DNA of 53,612 nucleotides from Verrucomicrobiota bacterium (GTDB lineage Bacteria > Verrucomicrobiota > Verrucomicrobiia > Opitutales > Oceanipulchritudinaceae): contig JAJOKB010000059.1 of the NCBI GenBank assembly GCA_021208135.1, positions 1 through 53,612 of the forward strand, given 5' to 3'. Each line of letters starts with the position of its first letter. Position 1 is the stretch's first letter. Made by a program: the position numbers and the translations under genes. The notes under the pieces were generated by a model. It was not told the DNA's origin, made no database searches, and saw nothing but the letters and a program-made list of their open reading frames with translations. Of this stretch, positions 41,554 through 53,389 are shown in pieces.

Positions 41554-41569
41554 GTGCAGGATCCTGCAC
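41554..41569. promoter_or_regulatory. Perfect 16-bp palindrome between divergent genes
   Basis: GTGCAGGATCCTGCAC is its own reverse complement. It lies 10 bases before the protease ATG and 2 bases before the methyltransferase ATG (41572), in the 28-base gap between two divergent starts. It may be an operator for both genes or a folded leader. Confidence 0.45.
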
Positions 41570-41571
41570 GA

Positions 41572-42553
41572 ATGCAAGCCAGCCAACTGATAACTTATTT
41601 GTGCGATCGCGTGTCAGGAGACGGCATAATGCCCTACGACATATTCATCCGGCACGTGCTGTACGCGCCGGAAATGGGCTACTATACCCGGCCATCAGAA
41701 CGCGTCGGCAGGAAATCCAATACGGACTTTTACACCGCACGCTCACTCGGACGGGTATTCAGAAACCTGGTTGTGGATGCTTGCACCCATTTGCTGGATG
41801 AGGATCCGGGGCACTATCATTTTGTAGAGATCGGTGCGGAACCTGCCCAGCCATTGATTGCCTCGGGAGACCCGCATCCATTTGCATCCGTCAGGACACT
41901 CCGCGTTGGCGAACCACTGACACTGTCAGGCCCATTGGTGGTCTTCTCCAATGAATTGTTTGATGCGCAACCCTTTCGACGCTTTAAAGTGGTTAATGGG
42001 CGCTGGCGGGAACGGGGCGTACGCATCAGCACTGAGGGAATTTCCGAGGAACTGCTGCCTGAAGGCGGCGCTTTGCCCCCCACTGCCTGCTTCAGCCCCG
42101 GAGGGCTACGAACTGGACACTCCTACCGGAGCCATGCAACTCATGCATCACCTAGCCTCGCAGGAGTGGCAGGGACTGATGGTGGCTTTTGATTACGGCC
42201 TGGATTGGCAAACGCTGATCAGTGAGCGCCCGCAGGGCACGGCCCGCACTTACCGCAACCACCAGCTGGGCTCAGATCTGCTTGCCCATCCTGGAGAAAC
42301 CGACATCACCTGTCACGTCTGTTGGGATTGGCTACAAGACGTACTCAGGTTGAACCAATTCAACCCTATTGAGCTGGAGCGGCAGGAGTCCTTTTTCATG
42401 CGCCACGCACACACGGCAGTTGCTGCAATTTTAAGCAGTAATCCCGGTGGAGGCTTCAATGCCGACGTGCAGACACTGAAAGAACTGTTGCACCCCGAAA
42501 ATATGGGTTCCAAGTTTCAGGTTCTGCACGCCAGACGGGCCAGCAAACCCTGA
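41572..42553 (+). CDS. SAM-dependent methyltransferase of the MidA/NDUFAF7 (DUF185) family (one frameshift)
   Basis: About 326 residues. MPYDIFIRHVLYAPEMGYYT, FYTARSLGRVFRNLVVDACT, LVVFSNELFDAQPFRRFK (the SNELFDA motif), LMVAFDYGLDWQTLIS and GTARTYRNHQLGSDLLAHPG plus ETDITCHVCWDWLQ are the consensus of this family, whose human member methylates an arginine of complex I. The role in bacteria is unknown. A break near 42085-42110 (C-rich) separates LPPTACFSP from LPPLPASAPEGYELDTPTG. The SAM motif region HYHFVEIGAEPAQPL lacks the usual Gly-rich GxGxG (it reads EIGAEP), so SAM binding may be weak. The start is ATG 41572; GTG 41554 is in frame. Confidence 0.85.
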
Positions 42554-42599
42554 GCCCGAGCACAGGGTCAGGCACAGGAAAGGACAATCCTGCTTGCGC

Positions 42600-44244
42600 T
42601 CAATGCGCAGCGCAGGTGGCGCAATTGTTTATCTGGCGAAAGAAGTCGTTGCCCTTGTCATCAACAAGGATGAAGGCTGGGAAGTCTTCCACCTCAATTT
42701 TCCATATGGCTTCCATACCCAATTCCGGATACTCAAGCAGTTCAACCTTTTTGATATTGTCCTGAGCAAGGATGGCCGCAGGCCCGCCAATCGACCCAAG
42801 GTAAAAACCGCCATGTTTTTTGCAGGCATCTGTGACCGCCTGACTGCGATTGCCCTTGGCCAACATGATCATGGAACCCCCTTTGGCTTGAAACAGGTCA
42901 ACGTAGGAATCCATACGCCCAGCGGTGGTTGGACCAAAGGAACCCGATGGCATTCCCTGAGGAGTCTTGGCTGGACCCGCATAATACACCGGATGGTTTT
43001 TAAAGTAATCGGGCAACTCCTTGCCAGCGTCCACCAGTTCTTTCAGCTTGGCGTGGGCAATATCTCTGGCTACGACAATTGTCCCGGTGAGTGAAAGCTG
43101 AGTGGTAATCGGGTACTTGCTCAACTGAGCGAGTATGTCCTTCATGGGCTTGTTCAGATCCACCTTTACCGCGCCTGTACGGGTTTGCGCCCGATATTTC
43201 TCAGGAATAAACCGTTTCGGATCCGACTCCAGTTTTTCAATCCAAATACCGTCCTTGTTGATTTTCGCCTTGGCGTTGCGGTCTGCAGAGCACGAGACAC
43301 CCATACCGACCGGGCAGGAGGCACCGTGCCGTGGCAAACGGATAACCCTTACATCCAATGCGAAGTGCTTACCACCGAATTGGGCTCCGATTCCTGTCTC
43401 CTGGGCGGCCTTAAGCAGGCGTTGTTCCAGTTCAGTGTCGCGAAAGGCCTGGCCATGCTCATTGCCTTCCGTAGGCAGACCATCCAGATACTTCGCTGAG
43501 GCCAGCTTCACCGTTTTCAAACATGTTTCAGCGGATGTACCCCCAATGACAAAAAGCCAGGTGGTACGGAGGGCAAGCAGCCGTACCAAGGCTCTTCATC
43601 TTTTCCACCAAATAGTTAAACAGACTGGTAGGATTGAGTAGCGCTTTGGTTTCCTGAAACAGGAAAGTTTTATTGGCCGAACCACCGCCCTTGGCTACAA
43701 ACAGAAATTCATATTCCATACCATCCGCGGCATAGATGTCGATTTGCGCGGGAAGGTTGGTACCACTGTTGACCTCCTTGTACATGTCCAGAGGTACAGT
43801 TTGCGAATAGCGCAAATTCTCCTCGGTGTAGGTCTTGTAAATCCCCTTGGACAAGGCTTCTTCATCATGTCCACCAGTCCACACCTGCTGGCCCTTTTTG
43901 GCAACAATTGTGGCGGTACCCGTGTCCTGGCAAAAAGGAAGCAATCCACGCGAGGCAACTTCCGCATTGCGCAACATGCTCAAAGCGACATAGCGGTCAT
44001 TGTCACTGGATTCCGGATCGTCCAGTATGGCGGCCACCTGCTGCAAATGCGCAGGGCGCAGCATGAAAGAGATGTCCTTGGTGGCTTGATTAGCCAACAA
44101 GGTCAAAGCTTCGGGCTCGACTTTGAGAACCTTTTGACCGTCAAAATCAACCACCTTGACGTGATCAGCGCTAACCAATCGATACTCAGTGGTGTCATTG
44201 GCGAGGGGGAAAGGCTTTTGGTAATAAAATGGTTTGTTGGCCAT
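42600..44244 (-). CDS. Class I (iron-sulfur) fumarate hydratase (one frameshift)
   Basis: About 548 residues. Interconverts fumarate and malate. N-terminal [20 protein letters not shown]; the cluster Cys motif [32 protein letters not shown]; then, after a shift in the TTTTT/GGGGG region near 43550, [40 protein letters not shown] with two further Cys, and the C-terminal swivel domain ([52 protein letters not shown]). This is the long single-polypeptide FumA/FumB form. It is the last gene of the exosortase-glgM-glgE run, 26 bases after glgE. A symbol is not given because fumA and fumB cannot be told apart. Confidence 0.95.
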
Positions 44245-44270
44245 CCTATTACCATGGCCCCGATATTTGC

Positions 44271-46237
44271 TTAGGTCAAGATCTGGAAGATATGAGCCGG
44301 CGAAACCAAGGGGTCGAGCTTGACAAAATTGCGTCGGCCCCGCCAGTGGAAAACTGGTTCCTGGGGATCCAGCAGATCCTTCACCCGGTAGGCACGGTCT
44401 GCGGCAAATCCAAGAAACTCCAGCGGCAGATCAACTGAGCCCATCTGCACCCACTGCCAATCCATATTCACCACCACCAAAAACTGCGAGCGCCGATCGT
44501 AACTTTGCTTGACGTAGGCGAGCAAGGAAGGGTTGTCAGTCTCACAAAACTCAATGTTGAAGGTACGTTGAAAAGCACTGTGGTTGCGGCGAATAGCGTT
44601 CACACGGGCGATTTCTTCCCGAATATTGCCGGGAGCAAACCAATCCCAAACTTTGAGCTGATACTTTTCGTTGTTATTGTACTCTTCCTTACCTGGAAAA
44701 GGTTCGGTATCGAGCAACTCGTAAGCTGGGCCATAAATGCCGTAATTTGAGGAGAGCGTGGCAGCGAGGACAAAGCGACCGATGAAAGTGGCCCGGTTGC
44801 CGTGCTGCAGATCCTCATGAAGAATGTCGGGTGTATTCGGCCAAAAATTCGGCCAGAAAAACTCTTTGGTCTCACTCTTGGTCAACTCGGTAAGGTATTG
44901 TCTCATTTCCGCCGGACTGTTGCGCCAGGTAAAATAGGTGTAGCCGTGAGTGAATCCACCCTTGCCGAGCCGATATTTGCGCTTGGGCCGGTAAACGCTT
45001 CCGCGAGGAACAAAACTTCGGGATGCTGCTTTTTAATTTCCAAAATACACCAACGCCAAAAATTCAATCGGCTTGGTATGCGGATTGTCTACCCGGAATA
45101 CCTTGACTCCCTGCTCGATCCAATACTCAAAAACGGACTTCAGCTCGAGCCACAGGGCCTGCCAATCATCAGTCTCGAAGAAAAATGGCAGGATATCCTG
45201 ATACTTTTTGGGCGGATTTTCCGCGTATTGGACGGTACCATCCGGGCGCCATTTGAACCACTGCGGATGCTCTTTGACATAGGGATGGTCTGGAGCGCAC
45301 TGAAAAGCGATATCCATTGCCACTTCCATACCGTGATCGTGACACGCGCTCACAAAGTCACGAAAATCGTCTAAAGTGCCAAGCTCGGGATGAATGCTTT
45401 TGTGTCCACCTTCATCCGATCCGATAGCCCAGGGGGATCCAACATCCGAATCAGCGGCCGTCAGCGCGTTATTTTTACCTTTGCGGAATACCTTGCCGAT
45501 AGGGTGAATGGGCGGAAAATACACAAATGGAAAAACCCATCCGGCGATTTCCGGCAAGCGTTTGGCAGCGTCTTTGAAAGTCCCGTGAGTGACACCATCA
45601 TTGGCGCAGGATCTGGGAAAAAATTCATACCACGCACTGCAAGCGGCCAACTCGCGTTCCACCAGCAGCAGTTGCAGCGGATGTGCGCTGATAAGATCAG
45701 GATCCGTAAAATGCCGCGTCATATGCAGCAGTTCATGACTGCGGGCCAATTGCACGCGCTGCTGAAAGTCTCTTTTCTGATCGCGCAGAAAAAGCTGCCA
45801 GGCGGTGATTTGGCGGCATCTTCACCCGTGGCTCGGTGCGCGGATTCGTCCAATAGTCCAGCACCGATCTGTAGTTCAACTTCGACATCCTGCCCGCTGT
45901 CCAGCTTCTTGACAAAGCCCTCCTGCCAACTGCCAAAGTAATCAATCTGCCCCTCTACAGTGTATTCCCAAAGCCCGATGGCACCTGGCACAAACGACCC
46001 GGCAAACTCGTCGTTACCCAATTCGCGCATGCCGTGATAGGTCCAGGAACTATCGCCATGTTTGCGGAATTTTAATTGCACCAGCAGTTTATCGTGACCA
46101 TCAGCGAAGGCGTGCGCATTGACATGCACAGTATCCCTCAGCACACGCTTGACCGGCAGTTGCCCATCTTCGAGGGCAGGCGAAAAGCGATCGATCACCA
46201 CACGGGCTCGACCATTAAAAGGAATAAGTTCAGCCAT
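44271..46237 (-). CDS. glgE: Alpha-1,4-glucan:maltose-1-phosphate maltosyltransferase (frameshifted)
   Basis: Extends alpha-glucan by adding maltose from maltose-1-phosphate. N-terminal DUF3416-like domain ([55 protein letters not shown]). GH13 core: [69 protein letters not shown], and [14 protein letters not shown] with the nucleophile Asp. Around 45000 the frame breaks and the reading [11 protein letters not shown] carries the acid Glu. Then [18 protein letters not shown] and [12 protein letters not shown]. About 655 residues, normal. Shifts near 45750, 45040 and 44930. It follows a GlgM-like gene by 15 bases, the usual GlgE-pathway pairing. Confidence 0.93.
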
Positions 46238-46252
46238 AAGGAAAAAATGAGC

Positions 46253-47469
46253 TCAGGCAGACGGTTGTTTAAGCAAGGACGCGTACAGTTGTTTGGTTTG
46301 CTGGGCGATGGACGTCCAACTGAAGTGTTCAATGGCCCGTTGACGCCCTGCTTTGACAAATCGGGCACGGCGTTCAGGGTCGGCCATCAATTTATTGATA
46401 GGATCGGCAAGATCCCGCGCAAAATCATCGGGATGCAAAGGTGAGAAAGGCGATTCATGTTTTTGGGCCAGCGGCACAAGGTAACCGGTCTCACCATGAA
46501 CTACCACTTCCGGGATACCGCCAACCGCAGCGGCTACCACTGCGGTCTCGCAAGCCATGGCCTCAAGATTGATGATGCCGAACGGTTCATAGATGGATGG
46601 ACAGCAAAATACCTCGGCAGCTGAATACAGTTGAATGACGGTTTTTTTTATCCACCATCTGATCAATCCAGAAGACGCCTTTCCGTTCTTTTTTGGATAG
46701 CTGCGACTGCATCTTTCATCTCAGCCGCTATGTCCGGGGTGTCCGGAGCTCCAGCGCACAAAACGATTTGAAAACCGGGATTCATGTAGCGAATGGCCTC
46801 CACCAGGTGAATGATGCCCTTTTGCCTGGTAATTCTGCCAACAAATAACACGAAAGGTTTGTTTGGATCGATACCGAACCGGGTCAATGCTTCGCTGGCA
46901 TCGACCTTGCGATATTCCTGAGTATCAATGCCATTGTAGATAATGTGTATTTTTTCAGGTTCGATGGGAAAATGCCGCAAAACGTCAGTCTTGGTTCCTT
47001 CAGACACAGCGATAACAGCATCAGCCATCAACAAGGCCGTGCGCTCCACCCATAGTGAGAAGTCGTAACCCCCTGCCAACTGCTCGCGTTTCCAGGGACG
47101 CAGTGGCTCCAGCGAATGAACCGTGATCACCAGCGGAATGCCGTAATTCAACTTCGCCATGATTCCGCCCAAGTGCGTGTACCAAGTGTGGCAGTGTACC
47201 ACCTGAGCATCGATATCTGCGGCATTAAAGGAGACACAGCGCTGCGCGGCGCTGAAGACACTCTGTAACCCCTTGGGACAGGTAAAATGACTGGTATCCA
47301 CCCCAAACCCCTTGACTTGCATGCCCGGGACGGAAAGCTGCTGATCTCCGAAACAGCGGACGTCCACATCCATAATTTTTGCGAGCTCGCGGCTCAAATA
47401 GTCAACGTGGACACCTGCTCCACCATAGGTGTAGGGTGGATACTCGTTCGTCAGCAGCAAGGATTTCAT
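46253..47469 (-). CDS. glgM: GT4 glycogen synthase / alpha-maltose-1-phosphate synthase (GlgM-like), one frameshift
   Basis: About 405 residues. The N-terminus SLLLTNEYPPYTYGGAGVHV resembles the actinobacterial GlgM (once called GlgA, TIGR02149) rather than the GT5 bacterial GlgA. AVIAVSEGTKTDVLRHF, IYNGIDTQEY, LFVGRITRQKGIIHLVEAIR, and, after a shift in the T8 run near 46643, AAEVFCCPSIYEPFGIINLE (the E-x7-E motif) mark a retaining GT4 glucosyltransferase using ADP-glucose. Beside glgE it most likely makes alpha-maltose-1-phosphate. Its ATG overlaps the exosortase stop by four bases, so translation may be coupled. Alternative: a plain glycogen synthase. Confidence 0.85.
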
Positions 47470-48482
47470 GTGGCTTCGCTTCCAGTTTCGGTTAATTCAG
47501 TTTCCCATTGGTAGTTGAAAATTGGTAACAGCGCCAGCAGGCCCACCACGGTGAGACCCAAAACGGCGTAGCCGGTAACGTCGTGAACAGTCCCGGCAAT
47601 AGACTCCGAACCGTAGGCGTAGGCCCAGCTGGTCAGAAAAAGACTGCGGAAAATGTTCATAATGAAGGCGAAAAACATGGCCATACCGACCATAAAAACC
47701 TTCTTCCAGAATTTATCCAAAAACACCGCGCCCAGAAAGGATCCGGCAAACAGACACGCCATCAGGGAGCGGATGCCGGAACATGCATCTTCCACACCGA
47801 CTGGGCCTTTGGGTAATTGCAAAATACTGCCCTCGCGCACAATGGCGAAGCCGAGCATATCAAATGTGTGGAATACAACAAATGCCACCTTGTCCAATAG
47901 AAATGTACTGATGGCACGCTCCATTGCATCGAACATCGGTGCAGACAAAAGCCAGATAAGCGCTGGGAAAATGAACCATGCGCTCAACCTGAGTCTGTGC
48001 ATTGCTGGAATGCGTTCGCCGTCAGCATTTTCATCGGAAAACAGATAAATGGTTCCCAATAAAATGGCGGAAAACCCGATCGACAGGCCGAATGTAGCGA
48101 CCAGTGAATTGCCTTCGGCTGCACGGTAGGCAGCACCGAACAGGTACAACACCAGTCCACCCAGCACGGCGCATGATGCGAAGAAAGTGGCCACCGTGTT
48201 GAGCCATTTGGCATCGCAGGCCTGGGAAGCCTCGAGTTCCTTGGCATAGTCACGGGCAAGGCTGGTGCTAAGATCCGCTTTGGAACCCAGCAGGATCACC
48301 TGCAGTTTAGGCCACCGTTCGTAAATTATATAGATGACAAAAAGCGGCACCAGGTAACCAAACATGTATTCCTCGCGAATACCCCACCAGTGGGACTGAT
48401 CAAAAGCGACAAACACAACCATGGCAATGAGCGCCAGAGCTGCGTACTGAAAAGTGCGGGGTAATTGCTTTAGCGATTCCAT
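47466..48482 (-). CDS. Exosortase (archaeosortase/exosortase family)
   Basis: 338 residues with about eight membrane segments and one intact frame. The catalytic triad is readable: Cys234 in EDACSGIRSL, Arg279 in NIFRSLFL and His300 in HDVTGYAVLG. It should cleave or anchor proteins with PEP-CTERM tails at the inner membrane; the two substrates found here are copy A and copy B (6354 and 15729). The gene is about 31 kb from them. Subtype (XrtA-XrtU) is not assigned. It is the first gene of a run with glgM, glgE and fumarase and ends in ATGA overlap with glgM. Confidence 0.93.
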   Translation of the reverse strand: MESLKQLPRTFQYAALALIAMVVFVAFDQSHWWGIREEYMFGYLVPLFVIYIIYERWPKLQVILLGSKADLSTSLARDYAKELEASQACDAKWLNTVATFFASCAVLGGLVLYLFGAAYRAAEGNSLVATFGLSIGFSAILLGTIYLFSDENADGERIPAMHRLRLSAWFIFPALIWLLSAPMFDAMERAISTFLLDKVAFVVFHTFDMLGFAIVREGSILQLPKGPVGVEDACSGIRSLMACLFAGSFLGAVFLDKFWKKVFMVGMAMFFAFIMNIFRSLFLTSWAYAYGSESIAGTVHDVTGYAVLGLTVVGLLALLPIFNYQWETELTETGSEAT

Positions 48483-48515
48483 CGGGAGCCAGTAAGTATA
48501 AGCGCGTGCTATTAA

Positions 48516-49792
48516 TCAAGCCTGTGTTGCACGCAACTGACGCCAGCCAATATCGCGCCTGTAGTATTTGCCCTCCCACTGGATCTGCTCGCAAACCGTG
48601 TACGCTTTGCCCAAAGCATCCTGCAAAGTTTCAGCCATGCCTACGACACCCAGAACACGACCTCCGGCAGTGCGCAACACACCCTGATCATCAACCTTGG
48701 TGCCCGCGTGAATGATGCTGACTCCATCGGGAACTGCATCCGGCAGAACGATGGCATCACCTTGACGGTATTTTTCCGGGTAGCCTTGCGCCGCCAGGAC
48801 TACGATGGCGGCATAGCCGGACTTCAGGCGCACATCCTCCGGTTGCAGGCAACCGCGGGCACAGTCGTACAGCAAACCCACCGGATCCACGGCCAGCAAG
48901 GGCAACAGCACCTGGCACTCCGGATCGCCAAAGCGCACATTAAATTCCAATACCTTGGCAATGCCCTGATGTACCATCAGTCCGATGAACAAGGTTCCCC
49001 GAAACTCCAGCTTATCCTTGGCGAAGCCGGCAAGTGTCGGTTGAATAATGTGCTTTTCGATCCAGCGCTGCAAATCCGCATCGACCACAGCCGCCGGAGC
49101 ATAGGCACCCATGCCTCCAGTATTCAAACCGGTATCCGCTTCACCAATGCGTTTATGGTCCTGACTGACCGGCAAACAAACGAATTTATCATCACAAACA
49201 ATCACCATCAGGGAAGCCTCGTCCCCCTGGAGAAACTCCTCAATGACCACCTCGGCACCACTATCGCCGAAAATCTTGTCAGCCATCATGGCATTCAAGG
49301 CGCTCTCAGCTTCCGTTTGGGCCTCACAAATGACAACCCCTTTGCCAGCCGCCAGACCACTGGCTTTCACCACGACCGGATATTGACAAGTGCGCACGTA
49401 TTGCTGAGCCGCACTGAGATCGGTAAAGGTTGCATAGGCTGCCGTGGGAATTTGATGCCGGTGCAGAAAATCTTTGCAAAACACCTTGCTCGCTTCCAGT
49501 TGTGCCGCAGCACGCAAAGGCCCGTAGGCACAAATGCCCGCCTCACGCAAGGCATCCACCACACCAAGCGACAATGGGACTTCGGGACCCACAATCACGA
49601 AGTCCACCTTCTCAGCGCGCGCCAGGCAACTGTGGCCGCAATGTCATTGACGTCCAATGCCGCACAGCGCACTGCCTTAACCATACCACCATTGCCAGGA
49701 GCAGCCATAACCTCGCCCACCAAAGGGCTGGCCAGACAGGCATTGACCAGGGCGTGTTCACGTCCACCGGAACCTACCACTAATACTTTCAA
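48516..49792 (-). CDS. purD: Phosphoribosylamine-glycine ligase (one frameshift)
   Basis: The second step of purine synthesis (PRA + Gly + ATP to GAR). KVLVVGSGGREHALVNACLA opens the N domain. After a shift near 49600 come FVIVGPEVPLSLGVVDALR, GPLRAAAQLEASKVFCKDFL, PVVVKASGLAAGKGVVICEA (ATP-grasp), VVIEEFLQGDEASLMVIVCD, QDHKRIGEADTGLNTGGMGA, FRGTLFIGLMVHQGIAKVLE, FNVRFGDPECQVLLPLL. About 425 residues. There is no ATG; the TTG at 49792 has GAGG five bases upstream, so I start there. The frame is open further upstream into the coiled-coil gene (49793-50080), so a natural fusion is possible. Confidence 0.94.
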
Positions 49793-50080
49793 TTTCGCCT
49801 CTTGACCGCGCACTTGTTCTTTTGCCTGATCGCGCTCGTCTTCCAATCGCATGCGTTCGTTGCGCAGTTGAGTCTCCAATTGTTGTAATGCTTCCGCATC
49901 TCTGGAGGCACGCGCTTGCATTATTTGCTTCTGCAAAAATACCTCCCGCTCGGCCACTTTTGCCTTATATTTGGCATCCAAAGCAGCCAGTGCATCCTTT
50001 TGCGCCCAAGTCAGCGGCCTGGAAGACTGCTCTTCCTTATCCGCAAAACGGGCCATCGCCAATTCCAACGCGCTTTTCAT
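49793..50080 (-). CDS. Small coiled-coil protein upstream of, and in frame with, purD
   Basis: From ATG 50080: MKSALELAMARFADKEEQSS, RPLTWAQKDALAALDAKYKA, KVAEREVFLQKQIMQARASR, DAEALQQLETQLRNERMRLE, then DERDQAKEQVRGQEAK. Strongly charged and helical, with heptad-like spacing. The frame has no stop before the purD TTG and reads straight on into it. Either the two are one polypeptide, or a stop was lost through an indel (one shift gives a TGA that overlaps the TTG as TTGA). I recall similar small proteins in verrucomicrobia, but I cannot name the family. Function unknown. Confidence 0.55.
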
Positions 50081-50167
50081 CGCGCACCACTGTGCATGAC
50101 CAAAACCGCTTGGCAATAAAATGATGTCAACCCAGGCAACCAATGGTCAACTCTGCACTAGGCGCTC

Positions 50168-50644
50168 CTACTTGCGCGCATTAACTTCACTCAACTCAAT
50201 CAACAACATAGCCAGGGCTAACAACGCATGCGAACCGACAAAAGATACCACTGCCAGCTTGTTCGGATAAAATGCATAAATCGCCCATCCAAAGCATGAT
50301 GCAATCACCACGGTGGCAGCCATCGCCAATAGATAGTAATATATTGCCTCTCTTCGAAACAATTCCAAATCCGCAACTTTGATGCGCTTGAAATATACCA
50401 ATGCTATAATGGAGGCCAACGCGGCTCCCGGTGCAAAGGAAAAACCAATTCCCGAATCGAGCAAAAATCCAAAAAACAGCCCAGATAAGGCGAAATTCAA
50501 CCCGAGATAGGTGAAAGCAAAGCAGGCAAAATAATAAATAACTGCTCTTGGAGAGAACTTTGCGGTGCCGGGAACCGTTCGATCGGTCGTTGGGACCGAG
50601 GATAGAAAACTACTACTTAAGGTGGAATTGTTACCAGAACTCAT
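50168..50644 (-). CDS. Four-helix membrane protein of unknown function
   Basis: 158 residues. A Ser/Thr-rich N-terminal tail of about 30 residues (SSGNNSTLSSSFLSSVPTTD) precedes four hydrophobic segments (AVIYYFACFAFTYLGLNFAL; SGIGFSFAPGAALASIIALV; AIYYYLLAMAATVVIASCFG; VSFVGSHALLALAMLLIELS) with a charged loop KRIKVADLELFRRE between the second and third. No family is recognised and there is no signal peptide. It stands 87 bases upstream of the coiled-coil gene on the same strand. The frame is intact. Confidence 0.65.
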   Translation of the reverse strand: MSSGNNSTLSSSFLSSVPTTDRTVPGTAKFSPRAVIYYFACFAFTYLGLNFALSGLFFGFLLDSGIGFSFAPGAALASIIALVYFKRIKVADLELFRREAIYYYLLAMAATVVIASCFGWAIYAFYPNKLAVVSFVGSHALLALAMLLIELSEVNARK

Positions 50645-50876
50645 GGTGGATTTAGTTTATCAGAGCATTATTTAGATACAATACGCAATTTCTGCCAATT
50701 ATGTAAAATTTGTTAATCGCAATAATCATATTACAAGCAGTAGTTGTGCCCACATTTGCCGAATTCATGGATTGTGTAGAAAAACCGGAGTTTGGTTGCT
50801 GACTTGGTGTCGAGGATGGAGCTGGAAAGGAGAGATTTGACTTGAGCGGATGGCTGGGTTGACTGTTAACTGATAC

Positions 50877-51935
50877 ATGCATTCATTGAGCGATTTAATT
50901 CGATCCATTGCCGCAGGCAAAGCGATGACCCGCGAGCAAGCTGCGGAAGCTGCACAGCAACTGGCTGACGAGCAAGTTCCCGCTGCCGCAAAGCGGGACT
51001 TTTTTATGCGCGTTGCACCGCAAAGGGGAAACGGTTGATGAAGTCGTGGGAATCGCGGGCGAATTCAGGGGGCTGGCGAAAGATCCGGGATTGGAGACAT
51101 TTGCGGAGCGTGCCATTGATATTGTGGGAACTGGCGGACGCGGCGGCAGTGCCTACAACGTGTCCACGGTAACTTGTTTTATATGCGCGGCTTCTGGTAT
51201 TCCGGTTATCAAGCACGGCAACCGCGCGATCACCTCCAGCAGCGGTTCGGCGGATTTTTTGGGGCAGCTGGGATTTGGTATGCTAACAGAGCCTGCATTG
51301 CTGCGCCGCAGCGTGGAAAAACTGAATTTCTGTTTTTTGTTCGCGCCCTACTTCCACCCGGCGTTCAAATCCATCATGCCAGTGCGTAAGGAACTCGCCG
51401 CCGAGGGTCAGCGCACGGTATTCAACATATTGGGACCGCTGTTAAACCCCGCGCGTCCAGCCTATCAACTGCTGGGATCTTTTGCGCGCGATTGGGCTCA
51501 GCCGCTGGCGGATGCCCTGTCCGAGTTGGGCCTGCGCCGGGGGTATGCGGTACATTGTGAGCTGGATCCGGCGGGATCGTTGGACGAGTTGAGTACGGCG
51601 GGATTAAATCTTGCCTGCGGCGTTGGTGAGTGGCGGGGCGAAAGTAGTCGCTTTGGAGCGGACGCGGTTGGCTTGCCGGCCTGTAAGGCGGGTGATCTCT
51701 TCGGAGGGTCGGCGGAAGAAAATGTCGCCGAATTGCAAAAAATGCTTCGAGGCAATGGCAACAAGCATTTGGCCAACAGCATTTGTCTCAATGCGGCAGC
51801 AGCGTTTCACGTTACCGGCAAAGCAGATAGCCTCGTGGGAGGCATTGCATTGGCTCGGGAAGTCTTTCAGGGAGGGCAAACCGCCGAATGGCTGGAGAAG
51901 GCCCAGGACATCAACCACGACTTAAATTCTGTATC

Positions 51936-51939
<4 letters not shown>
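50877..51939 (+). CDS. trpD: Anthranilate phosphoribosyltransferase (one frameshift)
   Basis: About 354 residues. Adds phosphoribose to anthranilate in tryptophan synthesis. MHSLSDLIRSIAAGKAMTRE is the N-terminal helical domain. After one T is removed from the seven-T run at 51000-51006 the frame continues CALHRKGETVDEVVGIAGEF, IDIVGTGGRGGSAYNVSTVT, PVIKHGNRAITSSSGSADFL, PYFHPAFKSIMPVRKELAAE, RTVFNILGPLLNPARPAYQL. The PRPP loop reads GTGGR where most family members have GTGGD. Its last bases (ATGA) overlap the glmM start, so the two genes are probably coupled. The ~230 bases upstream (50645-50876) are AT-rich and show no gene. Confidence 0.88.
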
Positions 51940-53126
<1,187 letters not shown>

Positions 53127-53330
53127 CTATTTTGAAGTAGTCGAGTTGATTTCCGTGTCTTTATTTGAACTGTCTGATATCTTTTCCAAGTGCTTTGCGT
53201 TGTCGGTAATCAGCCTTTTAAGCTTGGTGTAGGCGCTTTCCTTTGCGGATTCGCTTACACAAGATTCAACGACATATACCGTTCCGCCAATGTCCGTTTC
53301 AATGGTGCGGCTTTGATTTTGCGTGTCCAT
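53127..53330 (-). CDS. TnpW-like transposon-encoded small protein
   Basis: 67 residues. MDTQNQSRTIETDIGGTVYV, VESCVSESAKESAYTKLKRL, then ITDNAKHLEKI. The pattern T-x-I-G-x-T-x-Y-[IV]-V, then S-x-S-A-K-E-[ST]-A-x-x-K, is that of TnpW proteins encoded just before serine recombinases in clostridial elements. An AAAATGGAGGT Shine-Dalgarno precedes the ATG. It lies 54 bases upstream of the recombinase on the same strand. Role unknown. Confidence 0.75.
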   Translation of the reverse strand: MDTQNQSRTIETDIGGTVYVVESCVSESAKESAYTKLKRLITDNAKHLEKISDSSNKDTEINSTTSK

Positions 53331-53389
53331 AAATGACCTCCATTTTCATTTTTTTAGAATGGGAGCCGAGCCGGATTAGGACCCGGCAC

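Noticed and set aside
42554..42599. CCCTG ... CAGGG repeat as a terminator between methyltransferase and fumarase
   Set aside because: Short stem, no T-run on either strand.
48708..49805. 365-codon plus-strand open frame inside purD
   Set aside because: Antisense shadow of purD; the sense frame carries all PurD motifs.
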